A model generated the notes under the pieces. It saw only the letters and a program-made list of their open reading frames with translations. It had not been told where the DNA came from and ran no database searches. From Cladobotryum mycophilum (taxonomy: Eukaryota > Ascomycota > Sordariomycetes > Hypocreales > Hypocreaceae): 64,000 nt of DNA. The stretch is from contig JAVFKD010000016.1 in assembly GCA_036429605.1 (NCBI GenBank), positions 2,728,001 to 2,792,000 on the forward strand, written 5' to 3'. A program made the translations under genes and the position numbers. Below, piece by piece: positions 23,725 through 35,800 of the stretch (its first letter is position 1; the number at the start of each line of letters is the position of its first letter).

Positions 23725-24412
23725 GGCGAGGATGGCGACGTCTTTGCTGAGCGTGAGGTCCACTTTGAGCAAGTCAGACGCCCGAGACATAGGTGAAGGT
23801 CTGAAAATTGGGGACTAAAACACCTGTTGATGTATGGGCTTCGTTGGATGCGATGGGATTACTTGGATGTATGAGCTGTATGTATGTATTTTGGACATGT
23901 TTTGGATCAAGTAGCTGGACTGCTTGCTGTGAATGTAATTAGTAAATGAAGAGCTGATCTTTCAATCCTCCTACAACCGTTTCTTTGCAAATTGTGAGAG
24001 GGGATAATGTAAACTGTATACGCTACGTTGCAAGAGCAGTAGAGATAATTCTTACATGAAAGAATATGGCTACCTTTGGCCCGTTGGGTTTTTTTCATGT
24101 GAGTTTCCGAGTCTTCATTATGATATTGTGGCGACGTAGTTGAGAATGTAGTTTTGCATTTTGTGCCATCGTCAAATTTGCAAGATCTATGACATCAATG
24201 TGTCTGTTTCAAGCAAATTGTTGATTCAATGAAAAATAAGTCTTCGGGCCTCAGATAGAAATCTACAAATCATAATGCAAAACATATCCATTACCTTCCG
24301 TAATATACAACAACGAAACAGCCAGCTTTATGAAGAATCCTCCAGTTTAGGACCCATTCATTCGTTCAGCTTCTGCAAGTTCTTCATTCTTCCCGGTTCC
24401 TTTCTATATTTC

Positions 24413-25516
24413 TACTTCCCCCTTTCTTCCACATCTATCATTGCTTGAGGTCCGTCCCCTTCTCGTTCCTCTTCAACAAACCACTCTGGGAACAACTCAG
24501 CCATCCTAGCATATGTCATTCCAGCATCCTTCTTGAGCCCCTACTCAGTGTGCTTAGGAGTTGTTTTAGTAAGCCCCTTAAACTCGGCCGCCTAGGTCAC
24601 CCACTCCGTTTTCCCCGGAAGATATGCCGACTTAGGCTCCCTCAGGTAAGCGGCCAATGCCGTACCAGAAATCAGGATGCCCTGCGCAGCAATCTCAGCC
24701 ATGCAAAATTGACCAAGCTCGCTTTTTGGGGATTTTGCTTGCTTTCTCAGCTTCAGGCCATCACCAATCTGAACAGAGGCAAACTCTGCGCCTCGTTCTC
24801 GCAGGATACCGACCGCAAAGAGCTTCGAGCTGAAGGCGGCGACCCCGAGTGATGCGTTGCACTTTTCTCTGAGACGAGGCATTGTTGGGGAACTTGGTAC
24901 TATATTCTGTATTAGCAAGAGACACCTAGGTCCAAATGTGTACTGTGTGATGCACCTTGATATGCATTCCAACAATCTTCTGCCGTCATGAGAAGGGCTT
25001 CATCGTAAGATTCAAAGTCTGGATTCTGCACATAGTGAGTCAGAGTTGTGTCACCATTGGAACCGTTAACATGTGACATACTTCAACTTCAAATGCCTGG
25101 GGACCGAGCTCTTTGATGCGGATAAGTAGTAGGGCAAGCCGTTCATGTTCCAAACTTGGGAACTGGACTTGGCCGGCTAGCTCGTAGCAGAAGTGTGTAA
25201 ACAGGTTCAAGAAGCCCACGGCAGTTTTGTCATAGAGTTTCGTGCAGTTGTAGAGGTTAGGAATGTAAGAATCTTTCAGTACTCCAGGGCTCGCTGCGCA
25301 GCTTGACCGGCCACCGTAGCGTCATCATCACCAGGGGCTTCCAGTAAAGTGCGTATAATATTCAAGACATCTCAGCATGCGTCGTCAAAGGTATCCTCAT
25401 CAGCGAGGATCTCCTCTTCCAAGTACATGAGCCAGCGTGGCTTGTCTTGGGTAGGGGAATCATCAGTGTCGGTAGACACCAGAGGGAGAGAATGTAGCGT
25501 TTTTGTGGTGGTCATG
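24413..25516 (-). pseudogene. DUF3632-type copy B, decayed
   Basis: Clearly related to copy A: DSPTQDKPRWLMYLEEE, IIRTLLEAPGDD, SLEHERLALLLIRI, AAQGILISGTALA, FPEWFVEEERE. It carries at least four disablements: TGA at 25372-25374; TGA at 25276-25278, aligned to a Trp codon of copy A, with a one-base frameshift beside it; TAG at 24592-24594; and TAG at 24541-24543. The two TAGs sit where copy A has Trp (TGG). Those two changes are CpA to TpA on the other strand, the context preferred by repeat-induced point mutation. The acidic tail of copy A is absent. Overall divergence is too great for recent duplication alone. Confidence 0.85.
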
Positions 25517-25835
25517 GCGATGATGTGATTATGGGGATAAAAATGGCAAAAGGTTTAATCCACGAGGTGCTGATGGGTTATCGGTGTGTAAAAAGGAGTC
25601 GCCCCTGCAACAGGTTCGACAAAAGGAGGATATGATGTGAAGATATGTGTGAGGGGAATAATTGGGAAATCAGTGTCGGTTGGCAGTTGAAGTTGTTTTA
25701 TGTATAACAATTGCCAACAATTTGTTGTCAGATCACAAGTCCATTGCCTGCCCCTTGTATATCTGCCTCGCAAGGCCAATAAAGAATGTTTCACCCTTCA
25801 TTATGAGCGTATCGCCATCACATAACTTCGAATGG

Positions 25836-25874
25836 GTGGCTATGCTTTGTCTGTTGGTTCGGGGTGACATCGAG
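25836..25874. repeat. 39-bp block shared with the copy A upstream region
   Basis: Partner of 22455-22493 (37/39 identical), about 320 bp upstream of the decayed copy B. A second, looser similarity lies just before it (ATTGCCTGCCCCTTGT at about 25744 versus a similar GCCTGCGCCTTGTG stretch at about 22407). Confidence 0.8.
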
Positions 25875-26302
25875 TATGAGGCCGCATTGAGGGCCGTCTG
25901 TGCGGGGCGAGGGCTGCCTCGTGGCAAGATGGCGATGACCTTGCCAAGTTTGATGTTTGCTATGAGTAGGTGAGACGCTAGGAATGTAATTTTGTAATAA
26001 TAAAATCGTACACAGCTTCATCGGTATGAATTAAAGTTTTCCCTTTTGCGTATGGGCTGTGTTGGATGGGTTGTCAGGTGTTGGGTAGAATGAAGCGTCC
26101 CAGCTATCGCCCAAGGATGAACAGACTTATATAGGAATGACCCTCAGACTATGCAATGAATAGATGAACGAGTAGAAATACCACGTCCTCTTGACATTAT
26201 GAGATTGCCCTACAGAATAATCGCTATTGATATTGGCCCTGGTCGTTGACGAGAATTGTCAATCGTCTATGTAAGCTCGATATGTCGACGCAGGATACAC
26301 GA

Positions 26303-27349
26303 CTAAACACAAAACGTATGACGGATGATAGTTCCCACAATCTCCTCACAAGCAAATACCGCCTTCAAATTCTCTCCCTTTTTCGCATCCAGTCCAATCA
26401 CCATCTCCTTCCCACCATCCAACCTCTTGGCGCTTCCCCTCCAGAACCAGACCAACCGCCCGTCCTCTCCCTCAATGGCAAATGTCGTCCACGGACTCCT
26501 CCGGCACCAGCTCGGCAGGCTCTCATTCTCGTACCCCAAGATAACCCTGACTACCCACAACTGATGGACAGCAGACTTGCCAACGGCGTCCAAACCCTGT
26601 GCGCCACTCTGCGGTGCGTATTTGTCCACCACCTCAACCCTCATCGTCAACGCCGGAAACCCCGACAACTGACTCAGAATCTCATGCCCAAACGGCGGGT
26701 TCCTACTCAGCAACCTCTCAATATGATAAAACTCCATCTCCGCCAACTGCTTTATCGTCCTCACCCCTCCATCCACAAGCCTCTGCATCTTCACCTGCCC
26801 AATCCCCTCCACCTGCAACAATTCCATCGCATTCCCCTCCCAAACCTGCGCTTTCACACTCCTCAGAACATCCAGCGCAACAATGACACCTCTACCATCC
26901 TGCCTCTCCCCCATAATGTCCACCAAGCATCTAATCGTCTTGTCTAGAAGCTTGTAGATTAGGGGGCTCTCCTGGCGAAGTTCCTTGCGTCCACTTGCCG
27001 ATATTTTATTCGGCCATCCCGTTCGCATTAGATCAGTCTGAACGAGAAGAAATACCTTGTGCCACGGCTGAGTGACGGATCCGTTAATCGGGTATGGGAT
27101 CGCAGTGTGGCTGTTGATTTCGCGAAAGAGGTTCCCCTCTGCCTGTTTGATGGGAAAGGAGCGAAACTCGAATGCCTGGCAAGCCGTCTCTAATACATGC
27201 CGTCGCTCGGGGGCTTTCTGGATACCGCAAAGGATTTTGTAAGTCGGAGCTGAGAGTTTGTATCGGATCTGGATTTCGTTGGCCATGGTAGACCCAGATT
27301 GTGCCGCGGGTTGAGAAGAGCACCGTGATGCTGGAATCTGAGATGCCAT
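26303..27349 (-). CDS. Stand-alone Sec63/HhH domain of a MER3/HFM1-type helicase
   Basis: A 348-residue intronless frame resembling only the C-terminal part of the meiotic helicase MER3/HFM1. It has the start of the post-helicase region (MANEIQIRYKLSAPTYKIL), then the Sec63-type helical region (FPIKQAEGNLFREINSHTAI, YKLLDKTIRCLVDIMGE) and a helix-hairpin-helix segment (LLQVEGIGQVKMQRLVDGG, LLSRNPPFGHEILSQLSG). A beta-rich end follows (SPWTTFAIEGEDGRLVWFWR). No DEAD box or helicase motif occurs upstream; the next gene is an unrelated peptidase at 29.1 kb. Full MER3 exceeds 1000 residues, so this is either a truncated duplicate or a domain-only protein. The frame is clean, which argues against old decay. 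Partner binding or a regulatory role is inference. Confidence 0.8.
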   Translation of the reverse strand: MASQIPASRCSSQPAAQSGSTMANEIQIRYKLSAPTYKILCGIQKAPERRHVLETACQAFEFRSFPIKQAEGNLFREINSHTAIPYPINGSVTQPWHKVFLLVQTDLMRTGWPNKISASGRKELRQESPLIYKLLDKTIRCLVDIMGERQDGRGVIVALDVLRSVKAQVWEGNAMELLQVEGIGQVKMQRLVDGGVRTIKQLAEMEFYHIERLLSRNPPFGHEILSQLSGFPALTMRVEVVDKYAPQSGAQGLDAVGKSAVHQLWVVRVILGYENESLPSWCRRSPWTTFAIEGEDGRLVWFWRGSAKRLDGGKEMVIGLDAKKGENLKAVFACEEIVGTIIRHTFCV

Positions 27350-27763
27350 TGTGATTGATCGATGCTGTTAATTCTGCTTAAGAGGTTTTCATTAATTTGC
27401 TACGGAGTTTGCTGAGGAGACAGTCTTCAAATTTGAGATGAAAGAGGAGAATTGCGTGCTTTCCAAATTTTGGATGTGGCGATTCGTCAGCCCCTACCTA
27501 CCCTTCCTTCCTTCCTCCATCCCCTTCTCCACAGTACAAATAGACATCTAATAAAGGAGCATCTTCATTGTAATGAGGCGCTAGCAATTTGGAGATAAAT
27601 GCTATATTCACTCCAAAAACGCAAAGGGCGGAAGCAAAGTATTTTTATTCATACTAGGTAAGAGTTATCAAAACGGAGAGTACGGCTTGCGACCAATCAG
27701 ATCGGCAACATCAGAAATAGGAGGTTAGAGAGCGCTGCACCAGTCACTCGGCTTCTTCTTCTT

Positions 27764-29117
27764 CTAGATGCTCCTAGACACACCAACGTCGTTCCAAGCC
27801 TTGCGGACCGTCTTGGCATCATCATCGCCATACTCCTCCTTGGCGACATCGACTGTGACGTCCGCGAATTGCAGGAACGTGCACTTCTCGGGGACTTTGC
27901 CACTTCGCATGGTCTTCCACCAGATCTGGCCAGCCTTTTCCCAAGAGAAACCGCCAAAGGCAATAGCTATTGAGTAGAAAGCCTTGTTGGGAATGCCAGA
28001 AAAGATGTGCACACCTCCATTGTCGTCGTATGTATCCTTGAAGCCGGACATGTTGTCCACCTGGGGATCTTTACCCTGCCATGCTGTTAGCACATGCCAC
28101 ACTACTACTATATCATCAATATTAACTTACGAAACGAGGGTCGTCGTAGGCTGTACCGGGTGCCTTCATGCTTCGCAGAGCAACGCCTTTGACGCCAGGA
28201 AGGATGCAGTCTTCGCCAATGAGCCAATCGGCCTCATCCGCCTTCTCGTTCTGCGCCTTTTGTTTGATCATGATGCCAAACACATCAGAGACATGTTCAT
28301 TCAGAGCACCGGGTTGGCCTTGGTAATCGAGGGGCTGGTAAACTCGGTGACAGCATGAGTCATCTCGTGGCCGATGACATCAATGCAGCCAGTGAAGTTG
28401 CCCAAAAACTCGGCTCCATCACCGTAGACCATCTGTCTCTCATCGGGATCCCAGACTATTGAAATTATTAGCAAACATGGACTAGCCGTATAGTAGCAGT
28501 TATTACTTACAGGCATTTTCGTATCCTTCACCAAAGTGGACAGAGCTGATGACGTCCATGTTCTTGTTATCAATCGACTTCCACTGGAACTTTTCCTTGT
28601 AAAAGTCAAGCACGATGCCGACATTGTCAAAAGCTTCATTGACGGCTTTGTCATCGGACTTCTTCTGGCCCTCGGCTCGGATAAGCTTGCCAGGCAGGTC
28701 ATCCTCATCCTCGGTGTGGTTGGCGTCATAAACAGCTCGATATGGCGCTTCCTTCTTTTTGCCGTCGTCTTCTTCCTTTTCCAGTGCAGCGACTACTTGG
28801 CCGGCCTTCCGCTCTGCCAAGGCAATCACATGGTCAAGATCTCGCTGGGCGCGTGCGCGAGTGGCCTCGTCAACCGCCTCGGACTGGGCGAGGTTGCGAA
28901 GGACTTCCTGCGGGACAAATGGCTGCTTAGAGGAAATATGTCGGCCATCACGACGACTTTGGTTTATGGCGGCGATGCGATCTTTGCGTAGAGAGGTGAA
29001 ACGATCATGGGAGGTAAGAGACGCCTGGGCTGCTTGACGGATGCTCTCCGGGTTGTGAGTGGAGCTGGCAATGGCCCGCAGGAGGTGAGGCGGGACAATG
29101 TAGCAGCGGGGTGCCAT
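27764..29117 (-). CDS. Protealysin-like M4 (thermolysin family) metallopeptidase
   Basis: Zinc endopeptidase. Exons 28511-29117, 28131-28455 and 27764-28075 give about 414 residues if one missing base is restored. The short N-terminal propeptide begins MAPRCYIVPPHLLRAIASS, matching the PPxxLRxI propeptide motif of bacterial protealysins, and there is no signal peptide. The catalytic part shows VIGHEMTHAVTEF (zinc His232, Glu233, His236), the second zinc-ligand motif GALNEHVSDVFG, and SGIPNKAFYSIAIAFGG (the usual M4 His-bearing C-terminal region is HIFSGIPNKAF). In the given sequence the frame breaks just after HAVTEFTSP, at the G4 run 28331-28334; one more base restores LDYQGQPGALNEH. The family is mainly bacterial, so an ancient bacterial origin is plausible. 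Confidence 0.88.
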
Positions 29118-31496
29118 TGTGACGATGCAGTGGTTCCAGAAGCAGTGACAGGCTAAGTGAGGGCAGCGAATTTAATGTGATATAGCTAATTCAGATGATC
29201 GAGGTTGATTACATGAGAGTAGGAGTATAAGTATGAGTATGAGTATGGATGAGGAGATGCGAGTCGAGATAGGATGGGATTCACGGTGGACGATGAGGGG
29301 CTGTTGCCTGCCTCTTTATAGCCACTGCCATATTCGCTTCCATTCAGCTGCTATTGGAGGCAGATGCACCTCCCTCACGCATGATGCCTATTAAATGCAG
29401 GTGACATCTGACGACATTTCGTTTGCTGCGGAAGGCGAGAAAGTGGATTTTGCAGGCAGAAATTCGGCAAGTCTACCAAAAGATCGCCAGGTTCGGATCA
29501 GACCTCGTGACGAGTGTAGCAGCAGCTCCTCCTCATAGCCCGCTTACGGAAGACTCCTTCTGACGACGAATCGCCAAAAACAAACATTCCATCCAATGCG
29601 TGCACCCGACGGGACCGAAGGAAGCCTTGAATAAAGTTGGACAATCACGATCACGATCCAACTGCCGGGCCACTTACATGTAGTTACATGCCACGCCAAC
29701 CACGCCCCAAGTTTTTTAGGTGGGTGTCTTTGTCAAGCCTCATTATGTCAAGTTTGTACGCAGATCCATCGACGATATTGGGGCAGTGTATGCACATTGC
29801 ATCGGCTGGCCTCTAATGCAACGTAACCCTGCTGCATGCGATAACGTGAACTAGAAGAAGAAATATGGGGGAGGCAGCCCGATAGCAGCTGTCGATCACA
29901 ACACTCCAAAATCCCTAGCTATCGTCTCTGCCCCCAAAACAATATCACATTACATCACCGATATGCGCCCAACCAAACACGCCAAGCTCGTCTCACAAAC
30001 ACAAACACAAACTGAAAGTCCATCTCAAGATTCGGCATAATCTCGCGACCCGACGAATCGCATGCCAACTTGCAAGGATTGCCCGATAAAGCACCTCAGC
30101 TACGGGATGCGTGGCACATTTTCCGGCGGTCGTACATACACCTGCAGCGCCACCAAGCAAACGAGGCTGGCAAGCCCGTCACCTGGGCTTTTTTTTCTCG
30201 CCTCGAAATAGCCCATCATTGGCGATGAGATAATGGGGATGGCGGGATGCCAGCAAGCCTCGCCCGTGTGGCGCCGTTCAAATTCAATAATTGTCCTAGC
30301 GGTTTATGAAGCATCGCCAAACGTTGGGGGTCATTCCAACCGCTGGGCAAACATAAAGGATGAAAGAGATTTGCTCCTTACGGCGGAATTACCGAACCCA
30401 CGAGGAACTTCCCAGTGAATTTGGTCATGGCATCGAGCTCATTACCCACCTAGGCAAACCTCCAGAAACAAACCAACCTTGCGACTCACGAACTCTTAAT
30501 ACGTTATCGCCCTCAACTCGGTTATCAATAACCGATACCCCGATACCCCCAGACCCCTCTCGCCGCCTAGCCGCCGAGACAAAAGAGGACGTAAAGAGTT
30601 GAAACCAACATGAAACTCTCTCCTCCCAAACTACATACTTGTAGTTAATCACGTCCCCTTGGCCCCAATCAGAACCAACAGCGTAGCGTAATATTACCTC
30701 TTGGCTCATATTAGCCGATACGAACAGTGAACAAATAAGGCAACCCGCATTGGTTGGTTTCCAATAGTATCAGACAAATTTGGTCATGGCGCAAACACCT
30801 TTAATAAGTCTTAAACACTTGGCAGGCAACCAACACGAGATGGGGTCAGATCACGTCCGTTCACCTTCCGGATACGAATGCCAGACCAGAGCAAAGATCA
30901 AACTAGCCGACATGGATCTTGTTAGGTCTTATTCAGTCACACGAGATGAGAGAATTGCTTCAAAATGGTTTGTTATAACGCTTCTATTCACAGGCCTCAC
31001 GGCATTAAACATACAAATCTACGTACATGAATCATCAATCCAACAGGGGAGGGAATCGAGCAAAAAATATCAAAAAAAAACAAAAGCCAACCAAAAGTCA
31101 TTTCCCTCTATCAATAGAATCACATCTCTCTGCCTCTTCGTAACAGACCGTAACAAGTCGTCACCGGGATTCAGTCCCGGGTGCCAAGACCAGTCCCAGC
31201 TAGGTGGAATGAGAGCAGTCCGCATTAAAAAAATCAGTGTAAAACGCTTCGTCCAGAAAATGTGTCAAGAAACGGGGAGCAGATCGGATCGGAGCTCCCT
31301 CGCTTGTTCATCCGTTTCTCATTGCGGCGCAAAGGCGTGTAATGGCTTGTACATGATAGAAAAAGGATAGACTCGAATAGTAAACATCACCTGGGTCTGC
31401 TCTCCAGCTCGCAACAATCGCTCATATTACATGCTTTCATGACTTGAAAAGAGAGAGAAAAACAGTACATGACGGGAGCAATTATTGTTCCTCCAT
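29118..31496. other. 2.4 kb intergenic region
   Basis: Holds the M4 gene promoter (with a GAGTAT-type repeat near 29218-29250) and the 3' flank of the CRH-type gene. Open frames here are short and unconvincing. Confidence 0.5.
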
Positions 31497-32816
31497 TTAC
31501 AGGAAGAGATGAGCGAACAGAATACCGGCGCCAGCAGCAAGGACACTGCCAACGGCGACTGCGCTGCGAGCACCGGCGTTGTGAGGAACGGTGGAAGGCT
31601 TGGGACCGCCCTTACCGGTGCCAGCAGGGAGAGTGGAGTTACCAGTAACGACGGGAACGGAAGTGCTCAAGGTAGTTTGGGTACCAGTAGTGGTGCTAGC
31701 ATCCGAGGAAGTCTGGGTACCGGTAGAGGTGTGAGCGGTGGTCTGAGTAGAAGAGCCCTTGGTGGTGGTGGTGGTGTTGTCGTCGCCGTCATCGGAGCTG
31801 CCATCGCCGTTGACGACCTCGATGCTCTGCCAGGTTCCGGAATGGTTACCGTAGATGTACTCCTTGACGCTCTTGGAAGTAGGACCATCAGCACCAGCGT
31901 AGTCGACAATGGAGATGCTTTTATAGTAGCCGAGGAAAGGAGCCTTGGAGAAATCGGTATAGCCACCAGCCCACTGGACGGTACCTTCGGGGGCGTCCTT
32001 GCGGCCAGCGACCCAAGTTCCGAGCTTGACCTGCATGGGAGTCTGGGGGAGAGTAGCACCACCATTGGCCTGTGCAGCCGTCAATGTACGGACGACATTG
32101 CCATCAATGAGCCAGTTAACAGCCTGGGAGTTCCACTCCACGGAGTAAGTGTGGAACTGGCCAGTAGGGTTGGCAACGGGGTGGAAAGCACCACGATCGT
32201 AGGTAGAGGTATCACCCTTGCTAAAGTAGTTGGTCTGAGCCTGGCCGTTGTCACCGCCAACCCACTCCCAATCAATCTATACGGTTTTGTTAGCATCATG
32301 ATGCGCGATATATGAACTTGAAGCTTGATGAATACATACCTCATCGAGATCATCAGATTGCAGGACAGCACTGGTGACAATACCAGCACCGGCAGCGGCC
32401 TGGACAACAACGTCGACACGGCCGAAGAAGATGTACTTGCCGGTCTTTATGGTAGGAGCATCGCTCTCCTTCTCAATCTTGAAGACAGCACCGTTACCGT
32501 TAAAAGAAAGAGTGGTGCCAGGGAGCTCGGTGAAGGCCTTGCAGTCGCCCTTGGTGAAGTCGCAGGTGGCCTTGTTGTTACCGAAGGCAGGGTCGGCAGG
32601 GCAAGCTATGAAGATGAGAGGTCAGTTGACTGATCTATCAGGAACAGAAGCCCATATAATCCAATCCCAACCCTCATTGGGAGGCCATCTCTCTTATTGA
32701 TGTTGAGGCATAAACTTACTGCTCTTGAGAGGGTTGCAGTCAGTGAAGGTCTGGGCAGAGACCAGAGTAGAGGCAGCAAGAGCCAGAGCGGCAGCGGATA
32801 AAGTTTTGGACAACAT
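31497..32816 (-). CDS. CRH-family GH16 chitin-glucan transglycosylase, GPI-type
   Basis: Cell-wall enzyme that moves chitin chains onto beta-1,3/1,6-glucan. Exons 32720-32816, 32340-32605 and 31497-32276 join to 380 residues. The signal peptide (MLSKTLSAAALALAASTLVSA) is followed by a Cys-bearing N-terminal region. The GH16 catalytic signature DEIDWEW spans the second intron, giving nucleophile Glu121, Asp123 and acid/base Glu125. Downstream are WVGGDNGQAQTNYFSKGD, FHTYSVEWNSQAVNWLIDG and MQVKLGTWVAGRKDAPEGT, all typical of Crh1/Utr2. A Ser/Thr-rich stalk with TTTTTKGSSTQTT precedes a hydrophobic C-terminal GPI-type signal (AVGSVLAAGAGILFAHLFL). No additional chitin-binding (CBM18) module was seen, which favours the Crh1 branch over Utr2. 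Confidence 0.94.
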
Positions 32817-35800
32817 GTTTGCGAAGAATATGTGATGGCTGAATTAACGGATTCGAGTATGAATAAACGTGAGTCGGATCGATATAGACAATAAAGGAAA
32901 AGGATGTCCCCTTTTTAAGAGTTGTGGGCAAAATCTATGGCAAGATGCTGTATTGTGTTGATACTTTGTAGCGAGAGACTAGAAGGGTGCAAAAAAAGCA
33001 AACGACTTCTCGAGGTTTCGGGTCGAGGTGGGGATTATAGATTAGAGGAAGAGTAAGAGTGGATGAGGATGAAGATCAAGGAGAGAGGAAGGGCAGGGCC
33101 GTGGTGGTGAGACCTGTGTTTTATTACCTTCTGCGACAGTAGCAGATACGGCACGTACCTACCTTACGTTTTGGTGGTGGACATGCCCTTTCCACGATGG
33201 GACAGCAAAAGTCAATGGCCCGTGAGCTGCTGGAGTGCATCCATCTGTCGAGGCAACGAGAATGCGAGGGTCCCGCGCATCCATGTTGGACACCCTTGTC
33301 AGCCAAGCCCTCCTTCAAGCGGGGGTATCCTTGCTCGCGGCGCTCAATGGCCGTTGCGGTGGCCAACCAGAACGTCAATGGCTCAGGAACAGGTGCAGTG
33401 AGACAAGTCAGACGCCGAACCTTGGGAGGGTCCCAGCCATCCATGTGCATGTCGAGGGCTTGACTGGGCTTGACTGGCTTGCCCCGGCTGGTCTAGCTGT
33501 CACGAGAGAATGGGGCCCAGAACCAGATTGCTGGCAGCCGATTTGGACGTCTGTGGCGCTGCCTGCGCTACCTGCATACTGGCTGGGACCAAATTGGATT
33601 ATGAGGAAGAGAGGGGAAAAAGTCAGTGCCAGAGCTGGCTGGGAACAATAGTCGCATGCCAATCCGATATACCGGCATGAATAGTATGGCCAATACTGCT
33701 AGCCAACGCCGCTGCTAACCAACTCAAGCTGTTTCTACTATTAGCAAAAATTGCAAGAGAAATTCGGGTGGCAGTACAGGAGGTAGCCCAGCCCAATGTT
33801 TTGCGTCATCCCAATCACCAGCAAGCACATGAGACAAAGACGGAAGCATGATAGCGATAATGCGCGTGCTGCCCATCTTGTCAATCAACCGTGTTAGTCG
33901 GAGAGGATCACACAGCCAACGTTACAAAGTATTTCGTTCCATTCTGACTGCTCCATCAGGTAGGTCGTACGGTTTTTGTCGCCAGGCAAGGTACCAACCC
34001 AACAGCTGTAGGGAGAGTACTCCGTACTAGGTATGTATGTATGGTCATCATGTACGAGCTCGACCCTGCATTTGCATCCTCGTACAGCAGATGATGGTTA
34101 ATATCCCGTATCGCTGGTAACAGGTAATAGCGGCTGGACCAACGTCACTGGTGGATGATCCGAGATTACCCCTGATGATGAACTCTGTGAATAGCGAATG
34201 GCCAAGAGACTAAAAACTTTTTTGGGGTGTGCCGGATGCCGCTTAGGGCTAGAGGTACAGTGCGGTAATTTAATCAATCGCTCTGTGAGGCTCTACCCAA
34301 TTGATGCCATCTTATACAGTGTGTATACAGTGCAGCTGATAAGGCACCTCGGCCAAAGATTGCGTGCCCCTCCTCGAAACCTTCTTCACGGTTACGCGGC
34401 TCACTTGTTTGATCTTCTGTGCAACCACCTCAAGGACCCTAAAAAATCTCATGTGGATGCAAAAAAAAAAAACTGATGTCCTATTCCTATTTGTGCCGAA
34501 ACCCCCGCCGTTGCCCCAGCCTGTCCCCTTCAACTACTACCAACCTCAATTGGTAAAGCGCTCTGCTGGAGGGGGATCAACAAACCACGCCCGGCTCGTT
34601 ATTCCTACCAATACGGTTACCTTCCCCTCTCAGGACCTCCCAGGATAGCGCCAACGATAGCAAATAGCAAGTTGCCGCATCCAATAACTAACTTTTTTGT
34701 GTATGCGCCGCGATGGCCCGCCAACCTCTCCCTTTTTCCATCCATGGGTGGTTTCCCCAGGACAGCATGGATATGGATGGGATGATGAATACCTGCATCT
34801 GACACTTCTTCTGTGCTTTTTATCGCCTTCTGAAACCTGGGGGCTAGTCTCCCGGTTCTGTGGCTGAACAGACAAGTGCTTGGAAGGTATGTGCATCACC
34901 TGGGCAAAACATTCTGAAGAGGCCGTGAGCAACATCAGATTGATTTCACGCAGCAGACAATCAATCACACAGCAGTCTTCGTACTCACTTGTGCATGCGT
35001 CAGCGCGCCCTACGGACTCATGGCACCAAGGTACGAGATCCGCCTAGCGTGGCCCAAGCATTTGCACATACTACATACATACTACTACGACTTGCACATA
35101 CATAAACACGAGCCCACCGTGATTCTTGGCATCATTTGCCCAACTGGCATCGTCCGAAGCATGTGCGCAATCTCGTACGAGACCCAAATTATGGGGAAAA
35201 CGGTCCCCTCGGAAAACAAAAATAGAGGCTCACGATTCGCCCCGTGACTCAACGAACAAGACGCGTCGAGGGTCTCTATGCCGAATTCCATACTCCGTAC
35301 ATACGCACCCAAATTTGGGCACGGCACCACGGCACGTCGCAAATACAAGTACTAGCAAATAGATACGAGCCGGCAAACTGCTTCGTATTAGCACGCTAAT
35401 ATTTTATGAATGGACTCGCCGGGGGAGTAATGTCCCGCGCTCGCTCCCTCGCACTCACCGGAGCAAGCCCTGAACTGACGTAGACATGGCTTCCGGCTTC
35501 CAACACCAACACGATGCGCCGGGAATACTCGCCTCTCACCTCATTCAATTTTACTGACCCTGGCCCGGTCACTGCCAAATCCGTCAAGCAACATTGAACG
35601 GTTGCTTCTTACAGAGGACTCCAAAATTACGAGTTTTGGTACGGCCAACAGTCGGTCATTTCCGTTCGCCCTTTCGTTGACTTTTCCGTTCTCCTATTGT
35701 TGCATTTGCCCTTCAGCTGTTTTTTTTCCTCTTCCTTCCACCTAACGATTCTCTTGGCCTTCCATGGCTTCTTTCGGTTCACAACTCTGTCGATCATTCC

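Noticed and set aside
26246..26947. 233-codon plus-strand Pro/His/Leu-rich frame
   Set aside because: It is the antisense of the MER3-tail gene, whose protein pattern is recognisable.
32081..32700. Several frames on both strands around the CRH gene
   Set aside because: They are explained by the three exons of the GH16 gene read in other frames.
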